DNA of 64,000 nt. Origin: Anaeramoeba flamelloides. Lineage: Eukaryota; Metamonada; Anaeramoebidae. Positions 45,405 through 58,440 of the stretch are shown piece by piece. The stretch is taken from NCBI GenBank assembly GCA_027625915.1, contig JANTQA010000033.1, forward strand, positions 9,672,001-9,736,000, written 5' to 3'. The notes beneath the pieces are model-generated. The model ran no database searches. It was not told the DNA's origin and worked only from the letters and a program-made list of their open reading frames with translations. Numbering within the stretch: position 1 is the first letter of the stretch; the number at the start of each line of letters is the position of its first letter. Both the position numbers and the translations under genes were made by a program.

Positions 45405-48400
45405 ATGAGTGATGAACAGAATAATGATGTTCTAACTCATGTTTTTCGTGTGATTTATCACCCTGATGTATATTATATCAAAAAGCATCCAGAAGAAAGC
45501 CTATTAGAAAAGCCATTTGAAGTTCTTTTACGTTGGGTTAATTACCATCTTGAAAAAGGGAATTTTTCAACTCGTGCAACAAATTTTAAAAAGGATTTCA
45601 AGGTACGCTTTTTCCTTGTGATTATTAAATTTTTTTTTTTATTTTTTTTAATTTACAAAAATTTTCTTTTTCATTTCCAACTCTTTTTTTTTTTTAATAA
45701 TAAAAACATTTTCCTTCTTTTTTTGAAATGAACTGAAGAATGGAATTGTATTAACACAAGTACTTTCTCAGTTGGATGAAACCTACGACTACAAAAGCGC
45801 CAAGACTTTGAAAACACCAAAACAAAGGATTCAATCCGTATTGCAACATTTAAAAGAGAACAACTTTCTTGACGAATTACCAAAGCTTGAAGAGCTGACT
45901 TCGGCTGATCCCAATCCACTTATCAAATTTCTCTGCCAATTTTTTTTATGGAAAACAGGCATTGAACAAGTCTCCATTCAAAACAAGATTCCAAACAAAT
46001 TAAGAAATTTACTTTCAAAGTATTCTGATTCGAGTTTTAACAAAGAAAACAAAAACGAGTCTAATAAAAATAATGAAATTACCCATTTAGTTTCAAATTT
46101 TCAAAAAAAATATTTATCAAAAGAAGAGCCAATAAGAAGAAATATGAGTTATTCAAGAAACGTAAAAAAGCCAAGAGGAAATTCGTTTGATAACTTTACT
46201 CAAAAAACAAATTTCAATTCATCAAATTTAACAACAAGAGCAAAAACATATATTAAATTAGGTTTAAAACAATCAGAACCAATTGAAAAGGAGGTTCCAC
46301 TTGGGCAGAGAAAACAAAGAAAAGAAACAGAAAAAGAAACGGAAAAAGAAACCGAAAAGGAAAAAGAAACGGAAAAAGAAAAGAAAAAGAAAAAGAAAAA
46401 GGTAAAGAACAAAGGTAAAGAACAAGAAAAAGAAACAGAGAAAGAAAAAGAAAGAGACAGAGAATCAAACAATAAAAAAAGGAAAAAAAAAAAGAAAAAA
46501 AAGAAGAAGAAAAAGAAGAAAAAAGAAAAAGAAAAAGAATTAAAAAATGAAGAACCAAATCACAAACAGAATAAAGAAAGAAAAAAAAAAAAAGCCAAAT
46601 CTAAGAATAAAAAAAAAAAGAAAAAGAAAAAGAAAAAGCTTAAAAACAAACAAAAAAAAGAACCAAAAGAAATAAAAGAGATCAAAAAATCAAAAGATAG
46701 AATAGAAAATACAATAATCAAGAAAGTAGAAATCAAAGAAATCAAAGAAATCAAAGAAATCAAAGAAATCAAAGAAACAATACTACATACCACAGAAGAA
46801 ACGGATGAATTAGAAAGTGATAGTAATGAATTCGATGAATTTGAAATAGAAATTCAAAATCAATTTTTCAATTTTGAATTAATTCAAAATGAAATTAATC
46901 CTAATGATGAAAACTTTGCAATTTTAGCAATAAAACAAGCAAAGCAAATGAATGAAACAAATAAAAACAATATTGATCAATTAATTAGTGCTTCACAAAA
47001 CAATTTAAAATTAAGAAAAAATTTTAAAAATGTGGTTTTAAATGAAACTCCGGATATAAATGAAAATAAGAATGATAAAAACAAAATTAAGGAATTAAAT
47101 TTAAATTATGAAAGAAATGATAATTTAGATTTTGAATATTTTAAAAAAATTACTAATAATTTGCCCTTTGAAATTAAGTTTGATCAAATAACAAGTATTG
47201 AAAATGCACGTTATGAAAAAGAATGGGTAGAACATTATAAACAAATCCTATTTAATGAAAGAAAAAAATATGAAAATTTATTAAATGTAAATAAAAAATT
47301 TAAAAAGGATATCGTAAAAAGTAATCAACATTTGAAATTGGGTAATTTATTAGAGAAATACAGAAAGAAAAAGAATCAGAAAGGGGAAAGGAAAAGGGGA
47401 AGAAAAGAAAAAGAAATAAATTTTATCGAAAAAAGGAAAAATGTTGATGACATTTTTGAAAAATATAACCTTGAAAAAAATAATTTCAATCAAAATAACT
47501 TTTTAAAAAGCAATAAAATTGATAAGGATCATGAAAATGATCATGAAAATAATAATAAACATGTAATTGAAAATTTATTTGAGAAATCAAAAAATATGTA
47601 TGAAAAATTTGATTTATTAAAAAATAAATATTCAAATGAATTAAAAAGTTATAAAAAAAAAAAAAAATTAGAAAATAATACAAACAAAAATAATAATAAT
47701 CAAATAAATGATGAAAATAATAATAATAATAATAATACAAGCACCAACCAGGAAGATAATCAACAAGATAATGACAATAAATTAATGATCAACCCTTTTA
47801 ATTATAAAATAGGTTCAAAAAGTTATTTAGAAGAATTAATTTTAATAAGTAATCAAAGTAATCAAAATAAAAAAAATTGAAAGCAATAACAATCTTTTAA
47901 AAATCAAAACAGAAAATGAAAATGAAAATGAAAATGAAAATGAAAATGAAAAAGAAAAAGAAAACGAAAATGAAAATAAAAACGAAAATGAAAATAAAAA
48001 AGAAGCAGAAGAAGAAGTAGAAGAAGATAAGAAAAAATTAAAATTGATGAAAATAAAAGAAAAAATTCTTGACTTTAATGAATTATTTTTAAAATATGAC
48101 TTGAATTATTTTATTAATAATAATAATGATACAGAGCTTTTGAATCAATATGGAAAATATATAAATTTTTTTATCAGGCCAATGCATTTAAATTTTACCA
48201 AAATAGAAAAAAAAAAAACTATTATTTCAATTTTAAAGCAATTAGAGACAAAAACCTTTCAAATAAAATCACCAATAAAAAAATTAAAAAATTTTGAAAT
48301 AAAATTATTTAAAAAGTATCCAAATTTAAACAGTATAAAGAGATCCTTAAAAAAGGATTTTTTAAAAGAACGAGGCGTCGAAATAAATTTCTATAAGAAT

Positions 48401-51400
48401 TATAAAGACAAAGATCAAATTTTAAAAAAATTAATTTTAAAATTTCGAAAAGAATTATTAACAGAAAATTTAAATAGCAATAGTAATAAAAATAAAAAGC
48501 TATCGAATAAAAAAACAAATGAAAATGAAAATTTAAAGATCACTACTAATAGTAATAATAACCACGATCATACTCGGCTTATACCCAAAGGCATCGATGA
48601 AATTAATCTTGAAGAAATTGAGCAATTTCATAATAATAATTTAAATAACATTAAATATTGCTTTGATAAATTTAAGAATTGGGTTACAAATGATATTAAT
48701 ATTGATGAATTAAATACAAAACTGATTTTAAATATCTCTCTAGAGCCATTTAAAATCAAAAATAGGTTAATATCGCCCAGAATGGTACATTTTAAAAAGC
48801 CACATAATTTCTATAACCAAGATTTCTTGACAGAAGATTTTGAGAGTTTTACTGAAATGGAGGATAATTATACTACTACAGATATTTCGGAAGTATCAGA
48901 AATTAGTTTTTTTTCTCAAGAATATGACCCATTGAAATATTATAAAAATCATCATAATGATTCTATGAAACAAGATTTTAGTCAAGACAAAAGGGATTTA
49001 AATAAAATAATGGAGAGAAGTTTTGAAAGAAACAAAATGAAATTTGAAATTAGTAATACAGACAATTCTAAGGAAGAAGAAGATTATGGCGAAATGAAAG
49101 AATCAAAAAAATTAAATTTAACAAATCCAAATAACAAAATAATAAATGGAAATAATTTAGATAAAGATAATGATAACGGCAACGACGAGGACGATAATGA
49201 CGATGGTGCTGGTGATAATAATAATGATAATGATATTAGCAACAACAACAACAACAACAACAATAATAATAAGAATAATTTTGATAATTCAGAGAATGAA
49301 AATAACAATAATATGATAAATAATAACAATAAAGAAAATAAAAGTAAATTTGAATCCACAAAGGAAGTTAAAGAATTAGAAGGAATGATTAATCAAATTA
49401 AAAAAGAGTATCTATTTAATTCAAATCAAAATGATATTCTAAATAATAATGAAAATATAAACAATGATGTTAATTACCATAACAGTGATAATAACGATCT
49501 AAATATTAATAATAGTGGTGATGATGTTGAAAATGAAGACAATATTAATAATAATAATTTAAATCAATCGATAAATGATTTAATTTTTACAAAAAAATTC
49601 AATAATGATATAATAAATAATGAAGAAATAAATAATCCCAATTTTAATAATATTATCAATTCTCTTAGAAATGAATTATTGGAAGATCCAAAGCAATTAT
49701 TAAATAAATATGATCTGAATAAAAACAATAACGATGACAATACAGAAAGTAAAGATCAAAAATATGATTTAAAAAATAACCCAAATATTATCAAAAATAA
49801 AAATATTATTGAAACTTTAAAAAAAAAATTAGAAAAAAGTGAAAAAAAGAATTTGGAATTAAAATTAAACATATTCCATAGGTTAGAAATAAAAAAAAAT
49901 ACAGAGTTGTCCTTAAATTGGAAAGAAAAAAACATTCCCTTAAATATTAAAAATATTATTTATTCCAATGATTTAATAGCAAATAACTCTACTGCATCTT
50001 CAACTATTACTGAAACCAATGATAATAATAAGGATAAAGAACGGAAGGGTGTAATAACAAATGAAGAAAATGAAGAAAATGAACAAAAAGAAAAAATGTT
50101 TGAGACTGAAAAGAAAAATGAACAAATCAAAAATAAAGAAAAGGAATTAAACATTTTTTTAAATTTTCTAGTTGAATGGTTAAATATTCAAAATAAATTT
50201 ATGAATATCAAACAAAATTTCTTAATATTTTTAAAAAAATTCTTTAAAAAATTTCAAATTTCAACCTTACATTCTTTTGAAATTTTGTATCCAAAGATCA
50301 AATTAAAAGAAGAAAAAAATGAAACTAATCTCCTCAACCTATCAAATAATAATAAAAAACGAAGAAGGTCATTATTACCTCTGTCAAAAATTATTTTACC
50401 CTCTTTGAATTCTGATATTCCGAGAATTGGGCCCTTGGTTTCGCCTTTAAAATCATTAACAAAGCATTTTCAAGAATCTTTAATTAAAAATGAAAATGTT
50501 TCCATTCTTTATGATGCATTAATTGAATTATTTGAAAAGTATAATAAATCAAAATGCCTGGACTCTGAGATTAAAAAATTTATAAAACAGCAATTATTTG
50601 AATTATACTTATCAAAAAATTATGAGTATTGTGAAACATTAAGAAATATACAACAATTTTTGGTTGATCGAGGAATACTTACAGATTTAAGAAACGAATT
50701 ATCCATTTCAATTATTTCCTTATTTGATGTCAATGCCTATGCATATTTTTTCACCAAATATTTGACAAAGAAATTAATAAAAATTTTAATGAATGAAAAT
50801 ATTTTAAATAAAAATAAAAAGCAATTAAATAAGGATAATAACAAGGATAATGATAATGACAATGGCAATAAAAATAAAAACAAAAACAAAAGTAATGATA
50901 GTGATGGTGATGATACTCAGGAGCAAGATGATTTTTTCCAGTATTTATTTTTTCAAAAAATCCAAAATTTACTATATCCAATCATTGTATTGACAAAAAA
51001 TACCAAAAAAATCCAATTTACGATTTCTCGCTTTTTTAGGATTTTAAAAATTAGCAATTGGAAACGTGATTGTATCAAAATTATTAAAAAAAGTAAAAAA
51101 AAAAGTATTAGGAAAATTTTATTCAAAATTATAAATCGAATTTTTTCAAATAATAAACAAAATGTTCTAAATTCAATCGAAGAACTTGAAAATAATTTAT
51201 TATTTAAAAATTGTTATCAACAGGCAAGATTAAAATTGGGCAATCTATTAAAGGAAAAGGATATTAGATTCATTACAATAATTTTTGATCCCAATTTTTC
51301 AAGAGAATACACAGATATTATATCTACGTGCATATTTAATTTTTTGGAATCGGTGAATTTAATATTGCCCTTTTTGGAAGTGGGCATTATCCACCAAATA

Positions 51401-52520
51401 TTAAGAATCAAAGAGGCAAAGGACTTTTTAGGGATCAATGATGTCACAACTAGATTGGTAACCAAATATGTAAAGGTGTATGGGCAGCCATATTTAAGGT
51501 ATTCGTTAAGAACGATCATTAAAAGGCTGTGTAAAGACGAAATATCCTTGGAAATCGATTCAGAGATTTGCAAGGACAACGAGCAATTGCTAACCAATTT
51601 AACGGCACTCCGAATGTTTTATCAAAAATTTTTGGACAGGGTCCTCAAAAATAAAGACCAAATCCCAAATTCATTAAGGAAAATCTGCTATTTAATTTAT
51701 AACCAAATAGACAAAAGATTTGGCAAAGACCAATTATTTGCTGTTTCAAAATTTATTTTTCTTCGATATATAGTCCTCGCAATAATGGTACCGGAGGAAT
51801 TTGGGATTTTAAGTAAATCGCCTTCAAACGAAAATAAGCGGAGTTTGGAATTAATTTCAATTCTCATTAAACACACAATACAAGGAATATTTTTTGATGA
51901 TCAAAACTCTTATTTAAAGCCCTTGAATAGGCACATTGTACAAAAATTTTATGAAAGAGACGAATTTTTAAAATATATTTCAAAGCCAATTACAAAGAAG
52001 AAGAATAGACAGAATGGGAAGAATGGATATTATGATGACGCTGATAATGGTGGCGGTGACGACGACGGCGATGATGATTTTGATTACTTGGACGACAATT
52101 TTGAAAAAAATATTAATAATCTTAATTTGAATATTGATGGAGAAAATAAAAATATTTTTGAAAATAAAGATTTTTCAAAAAGCGATCAAGAATTAAAAAA
52201 ATATAATTTAATTTTGGATGAAATTTCAGATGATGATTATAATTTTGATCCAAATTATTTATTAAATCATTCCTCAAATATTTTTAATCAACAAAATAAT
52301 ACGAAGAATAATAGTAGTAATGTTAATCAGAATAAGAAAAAGCATAACAGTATTATTAATGGTGGTGGTAGTGGTGGTGGTAGTAGTAGTAATTATAATA
52401 GTATGAGTAATAATTTTAATTTTAATAATAATAATTTTAATAGTATTAATACTAATAAGAGTACCAACGGCAATAATAATAATAATAATAATTTTAATAA
52501 TAACAATAGCAGTAATACTC

Positions 52521-52566
<46 letters not shown>

Positions 52567-52594
52567 TAACAATAACAATAACAATAATAATAAC

Positions 52595-52626
<32 letters not shown>

Positions 52627-52634
52627 TAATACTC

Positions 52635-52680
<46 letters not shown>

Positions 52681-53683
52681 GGAAACTCTTCAAAAAAATA
52701 TTAATTCTAATTCATCCAATTTAATAATGAATCATTCTAATTCTAATGGCAATGTCAATAGCAGTAATATGGGCAATATTAATACTAATAATATTAATCT
52801 GAATAATAATATTAATAATAATTTAAATAACAATCTGAATAACAATTTGCTCCTATCCACAGGTTTAAAGAATAAGCAATTAAAAAATGATTTTGAAATA
52901 TCTCCTTCAAATGTGTCCGTTTTGCTTTCTCGGATACAATCCAAATGCTATCTATTGCCATTAAAACTATTAATTCAAATTCAAGAATTTTATAATATTA
53001 ATGATAAATTAAACAATAACCAATTAACAGAAAGCTTTATCCAGTCCTGTTCAAAGGAAATTACAGAATTTCTACTTTTCCTAATAAAAACAAATAACCT
53101 AATTATTAAAATAAATACCATTTCGGACCACATTAAAGAGCAAGTTGAAAAAAATAAAAAATTTAGTAACTATAATACAAATCAAAACAATAGCCATAGC
53201 CATCAAAATTACCACCATAATAATCATAATCTTATGGTAAATAATTCCATGTCAAAGAAACCGAAAAGATCTTCAATGAAACTTGATTCCAAAAATTCCA
53301 AAGACCAGCAAGAAAGGCAAAATCGCATTCTGTGTCTTAAATGGGAGCAAAACACAAATGACAAAATAACTCTACAAGGGAGAGCCAATCTTAAGAAGGA
53401 TAAAAACGATTGGTTTTCTTGCTTCCTGATATTGAAAGGACACGCAATAGCTGTATTTGAAAAAAAGCCACTATCAAAATTTACATTGCCAAATTATGTC
53501 ATTTTAATTCTTAAAGAAATTGAATTTTCAATTAAGAAGGTAAAATCGGACGAGATTGTAATATTATCTTTAACAAATCCTAAATTAAAATACAAATGGC
53601 AAATACGTTTTGAACATAAAAAAGATTGGAAATTATGGACAAATAAAATTAATAAAATAATTAAACAAAAAAAATCCAACTAA
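45405..53683 (+). CDS. CH-RasGAP-PH protein of IQGAP-like order (three exons, ~2692 aa)
   Basis: Exons 45405-45602, 45739-47848 and 47913-53683 join in frame (GTACGC..CTGAAG phase 0; GTAATC..AAAACAG phase 1; an alternative donor at 47858 also keeps frame). Exon 1 and early exon 2 encode a calponin-homology domain (PFEVLLRWVNYHLEKGNF, FKNGIVLTQVLSQL, PKQRIQSVLQHLKENNFL), which typically binds actin. Long K/E and Asn tracts follow. The RasGAP domain spans about 51270-51990 and has the FLR motif (FLRYIVLAIMVPEEFGIL) and VYGQPYLRYSLRTIIKRL. The arginine-finger segment reads DFLGINDVTTRL (from 51422), where active GAPs have LFRGNSLA. A C-terminal PH domain starts near 53360 (GRANLKKDKNDWFSCFLILK) and ends WKLWTNKINKI. 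CH plus GAP recalls IQGAP scaffolds, but I saw no IQ motif or RGCT. Likely a Ras/Rac-binding cytoskeletal scaffold. Ends TAA. Confidence 0.85.
52471..52680. repeat. Poly-Asn coding repeat (AAT/AAC)n
   Basis: Within exon 3 of the CH-RasGAP-PH gene, between the GAP and PH domains, a near-pure AAT/AAC tract encodes more than 50 asparagines with only a few Thr-His and Ser interruptions (NTHNNN). Confidence 0.9.
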
Positions 53684-53987
53684 TTTTTTTTTTTTCTTTT
53701 GTATTTATTTTATTATTTTTTGAATTTATTATATTTTTTTTATGTTTTGATCAGTATTATTTATAAATAAATTTCGTGTTATTGTTATTTTTTTTTTTTT
53801 TTTTTTTTTTTTTTGATGTTTTATATTTTGAAAGATAAATTAATAGTAATATTGGAAATGGATCAGCGATAGTTTTTTTTTACAAAACATAAAAAGAATA
53901 GATATTTATAATCATTATAGTTATCAATTAGAAAATACTTTTAATTCTAGTAATAATTAAATACAATATTTCTTTTGTTATTCAAAA

Positions 53988-54516
53988 TAAACTATTTTTC
54001 CAGTAAAAGGGGTCCAGTTGGGGGTGAGTATTTTACATGTGTTTAAAGGGTTTGTATGGATATTAGAAGAAACAATTTATTTTGGAAATTTCAAAAATTG
54101 AAATCATTTTTTCTTTTTTTTTCGATTTTTTTTTGATACGTAATTCATTTGCAAAATTTTTTTTTATTGCAAGATCGATAGTCGCTTGATAAAAAAGTTT
54201 TATTTAAATGTTATTGAAACAGTGAAAATTATTGTTGAGAAATGATATTTTCTTTCTATTGGGATTTTAATTGGATCTTCAATTGAAGATCAACATGAAC
54301 AGTATTGTTTTTGTTCCAATAGTGACTTAGAATTTGAGTTTTTTCAATTTTTATGAAAATATATTTATTTATTGGTTTTGTATTAGACAAATATCAACTT
54401 TTCTTCATATGGGTATTATTCTATTTATTCCTTATTTACTCTTTCAAATGTCATTTATAAAAAATAATTGATTTTTGTCAATAATTGTTGCCCATTTGGT
54501 TGAAACAAAGTTTATT
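53988..54516 (+). mobile_element. R3 family element, copy C (529 bp)
   Basis: Begins AAATAAACTATTTTTCCAGT about 300 bp after the CH-RasGAP-PH stop and ends GGTTGAAACAAAGTTTATT. The ends are inverted repeats of AATAAACT. Contains the family blocks AAGAAACAATTTATTTTGGA and TTCAATTGAAGATCAACATG. No coding sequence. Confidence 0.6.
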
Positions 54517-57500
54517 ACTTGTTTTTATTACAAAAAATTTTAACATATTATTCTAAATGTTAGTGTATTTGAAAACACAAGTGTTAATTTTTTTCAATAT
54601 ATTTTGATATTTTGTTCTGTAATAAATCCTCTAGAAATAATTTTTATTTTTTAGTTATATAATTTGAAAAAAGTGAAAACTTTTTAGAAGTTTTGAGTGC
54701 CAGAATTAAATTTTTTTATAAATATTGTGTTTTAATAAAGTGGGAGTTTCTATTATAAAATATGAGTTTTTATTTCCAGGGAAACATCTAATCTATATTT
54801 AAAAGTCTTTTCTGGGAATTTTCAAGATAGAAAAATACTAAAAGTTTATATAAAAGTGCTCACTTTTTTTAAATAGTTATATTTGTTCAAAATAATTAAA
54901 TGATAAAATATTATTGTTATACTTACCAAATAGAATTTTGTTCGTATTCTTTTATTCAATATTTAGTAATATTTACATATAGATTATAAAAAAAATTTTT
55001 TTTTTAATTCAACAATCTAATACAAAAAGAATATTATAATTAACCCATATTTATAAAACTTCAAAACGGTATTTTTTTGATACAATTATATAAACATTTT
55101 TTTTTATTATTTTATCAGTTTCAACAAAAAATCATAGATTGATGTTAAAAAAATTCTCACACACAAAAAAAAACGATATATAACATAAATCTTCATTTTT
55201 CGCCCATTATTAGTTTTCCCCTGTATTTTTTATTAAAAGAGAAATAAAATGCATGGTAAAAATAATTTTCTTAAAAAAAGTATTCTTGAACAATTAGCCA
55301 ATCGAAAGAATCATTCAAATTATTATTCTCTAAAATAATATTATTAAAAAGATAACTAAACAATTAAAAAATATATATAGAAATTATTATATATAAAGTT
55401 GATAAAATTATTTTTTATATTTGACAAAATTTCAATAAAAAAAAATGAAAAAAAAAAAAAGAAGAAATTTTTTAATTTGAGGTTTTGATAATAATAATTA
55501 ATCATAAAAACAGAATGATTTTCAGTTATGAAGAGGGGTTAATATGAAATATTATTTTATTATTTCTTCTTCATTTTTGCAATATTTTCAACAAATTAAA
55601 ATTCAAAATAATAAAAATTGATAATTCGTATAAAAAATACACATAAGGAAAATAAAAAAAGTGTTTATTTTAATAATATAAGATCATTAATCATACTATG
55701 AATATTTTTTTTTAACAATAGCTTTTACAATATAAATTTCTTGAAATCTTATCAAATATCAAAAATAACAAAAAAAGTAATTTAATTATTAACAAAATTT
55801 TAAAAGTTTTTACCGATTTTTTTATTTAAAAAAGCAAAATGTAATTTTAAATTTTATTTGATAATTATAGTTCCAAGAATAATAAATAATATCAAAATTT
55901 TCGAAAAAGAAAATAGTATGAAAAAAAATTATATTTTATAGCTTTTTAAAATCTAAAAACTTAAAGTTGAGAGATTAAGGGTTTACACTATTTTTTAACA
56001 GAATTATTTGAATTTGAATTTAATTAACTTACAATAGGTTTCTATCAACTTTAAGTGGTTGGCCCTGTAAGGGCCAAGTAACTTTTTGGTATATTTTTCT
56101 CTACTCAAGGTGTGGCATATCAACCAAATTGAACATTGATAAATTACACTTTTTTTTGATTGACAAAATTCTAATATTAAAAAAAAAATTTCATGAGATA
56201 TCTATTGGTATAAAATGCAATTCTTTAAAAAGAAAAAAATAGTTTCACCATTTCAAAAATCACAAATATAGGATAAGAAAATCTATTCTTTTCTTATTTT
56301 ATAATCCAAAATAGTCGATTTTCTTCAATTTGAAAAACAATTATTATCTTTCAATTACAAAATTATTTTTATTAAATTTAATCTAGTTTATGTTTATTGC
56401 ATAAAACCATCACGTTTAACATCCTAAGTATTTTGTAGCATCGTTGAGATAAAAAATAGCCCATTTGAGAAATATAAAAATGAAAAAAAAAAATCTTCAA
56501 GATCTCAAAAAGCACCAATAGCATACTTGAAAATTAGAATAGTTGTTTTCAGAATTGTATTTTAGAAGTATTTAAATTGGAAATAGGGTGTCACCCTTTG
56601 GTTCTTTTTTTAAAAAACGTCTTCGTTTTTTATTATCAATTTTTTGAGATCATAAGTATATCACATTTTGAATGGTTATGAAGAGTTAGCAGATACTTTG
56701 AAAAATGCTAAAAAATTTTTTTTCAATATCAAATAATTATTTTTCACTGTAATGACTTGTACCTGAAGATGTATCATTTGTCGAGATTAAAATAACAACA
56801 TATTATTAAATTCGAATATAAATTTATTTAATCCCAAAAGTTTAAAAGGACAAATTAAATTATTAAAAGAAGAGTCGTTTTCATTTTATATACATAGACT
56901 TTTTTATTTTTTCTTCATAGAGAAAAGGAGGAACTTATTTGAAAATTGAAAAAACAATTTAGCCAATGTTCATTGATAAAAAAAGTTGACTCCTTTGACC
57001 AAGAGAACAATTCAAATGAAAATACCCTTAAAAAGAAAAAAGATTGCATTTTAAATCTGAATTTTTGTAAGCTATATCTTCATAAGAAGACATATTGATT
57101 AACTTCAATACTCAAACAAAAAAAGTTACTACTCTAAAACTTTGAAGATGTCAAAAGATAGTTCTTGAAAATTAAAATAATTGCTGAAAAACGATCCCTA
57201 ACCTTTACATTTTCCATTGGCCCATTAATTTTTTCAATTAATTTTAGATCTTCAAACTTTGAAAAATTTATGTCTATCTTTCTTCGGAAGAAAAGAATAG
57301 TGTCAGCATCTAAACAATAAACAATTCTTAGTCCCTTAAGTGATTGTTGTTTTTTTTTCTTCTTTTTTCTTTTTAACAATATTTTTCGAAAGCAAGAAAG
57401 TTGCAATTTGATAATTTACTCTTTGGAAATACTTACATCAAAAAAGTAAGTCAAGGAAGTAATCATAAATTTGAAAAATATTATTAAGAAAAGAAATACA

Positions 57501-57554
57501 TCAATACATTTCAAATTCCAAACTGTTTTTCTGGAAATATCATTCAATAACTAG
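54517..57554. other. Intergenic, no clear gene
   Basis: AT-rich. A perfect GC-rich hairpin TTGGCCCT-GTA-AGGGCCAA stands out at 56059-56077. A minus-strand frame at 57406-57134 (GLRIVYCLDADTILFFRRK) has weak coding character only. A TTAA-GGGACTAAG sequence on the minus strand at about 57342 resembles a T2 end without a partner. Confidence 0.4.
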
Positions 57555-57711
57555 TTCCAAAAATCAATCGACAATACTCTTCTTTGAAGATCCTACTCTT
57601 TTCCCATTATTCCCTCTTCTTTTGCATCTTTTTGAAAGAATTACTTTGAATCAGACTAAAATTTTATTTAACTTTCTCTCAGAACTGATTTCCTCGAATT
57701 TATATTCTCAA
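57555..57711 (+). other. Possible isolated exon of unknown gene
   Basis: Between ATAACTAG and the donor GTAAATAA, one frame reads KNQSTILFFEDPTLFPLFPL, then LLHLFERITLNQTKILFNFL, SELISSNLYSQ. It is GC-richer than its flanks and looks like helical repeat protein. No partner exon was proved and no family recognised. Confidence 0.3.
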
Positions 57712-58305
57712 GTAAATAATTTCGGAACAATAGTGATTTAGAGACTTGACGATTGGATCATTTTTTTCTTTTTCATCAATTTTGAGTTTTGCAAACCAAG
57801 AACAATTTTTGAAAAGTTTCATCAAACAAAAGTGTTTTTTCAGTAAGTGATTTGGTTTTTTTTTTTTATTTTTATTTTTAAATGATCGAAATAAATTTTT
57901 TGAGATTAACTGCTTTTCACAAAACAACAAACTTTTGGTTTAAATCACAAACGGTTTCAAGAAAAAATTAAAAAAAAAAAAACAAAGCAACAAAAAGCTT
58001 TCAAAATTATAAAAAAAAAAAACAAAAAAAAAAAAGTATAATTCATTGATACTTTTAATTTGTAGAATTCTTTGTTGATTGAAATGAGAGTTTTTTAGTG
58101 AATTCAATTCTTTTGCTTCAATACGGATAACTCTTTAAGCTTTGCTTTCAAAAACAAAAAAAATCAATTCCGTTACAGCCATTTGAAAAAAGTTAGAACT
58201 TAAAATTTGAAAAAGATGTTGCTCATACTTCTTAAAGGAATGAGTAAAACAGTTAGAGAAGCACTTTTAAAAACTTATTTTCCTCACTTTTTTTCAAACA
58301 GTTGC

Positions 58306-58440
58306 ATTGATGTTTGAAAATCTTTTTCTTGTTTCTAAAGTCCTAATGATCAAATGCTTTCAAGACAACTACCAGAGAATTTTCTATCTTTTAAGCATAG
58401 CTTACATTCTCATTTTCACTGAAAAAAAATATTACTTTTT
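58306..58440 (+). other. Possible exon of unknown gene
   Basis: Follows the acceptor-like TTTTTTTCAAACAG and reads ALMFENLFLVSKVLMIKCFQ, then DNYQRIFYLLSIAYILIF before turning AT-rich. It could belong with the exon at 57555, but no join was established. Confidence 0.2.

Noticed and set aside
45671-46793. Minus-strand Ser/Phe/Leu-rich frames opposite the Lys/Glu tracts
   Set aside because: They are reverse translations of GAAAAA repeats in the CH-RasGAP gene; the same applies opposite the MSH6-like and WDR44-like tracts.
47881-48043. Boundary between two separate genes (CH protein and RasGAP-PH protein)
   Set aside because: The downstream frame stays open upstream of its first ATG, and a short GTAATC..AAAACAG intron joins the two in phase, giving a sensible CH+GAP order.
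52274-52693. Minus-strand poly-Ile frame
   Set aside because: Complement of the poly-Asn coding repeat in the CH-RasGAP-PH gene.
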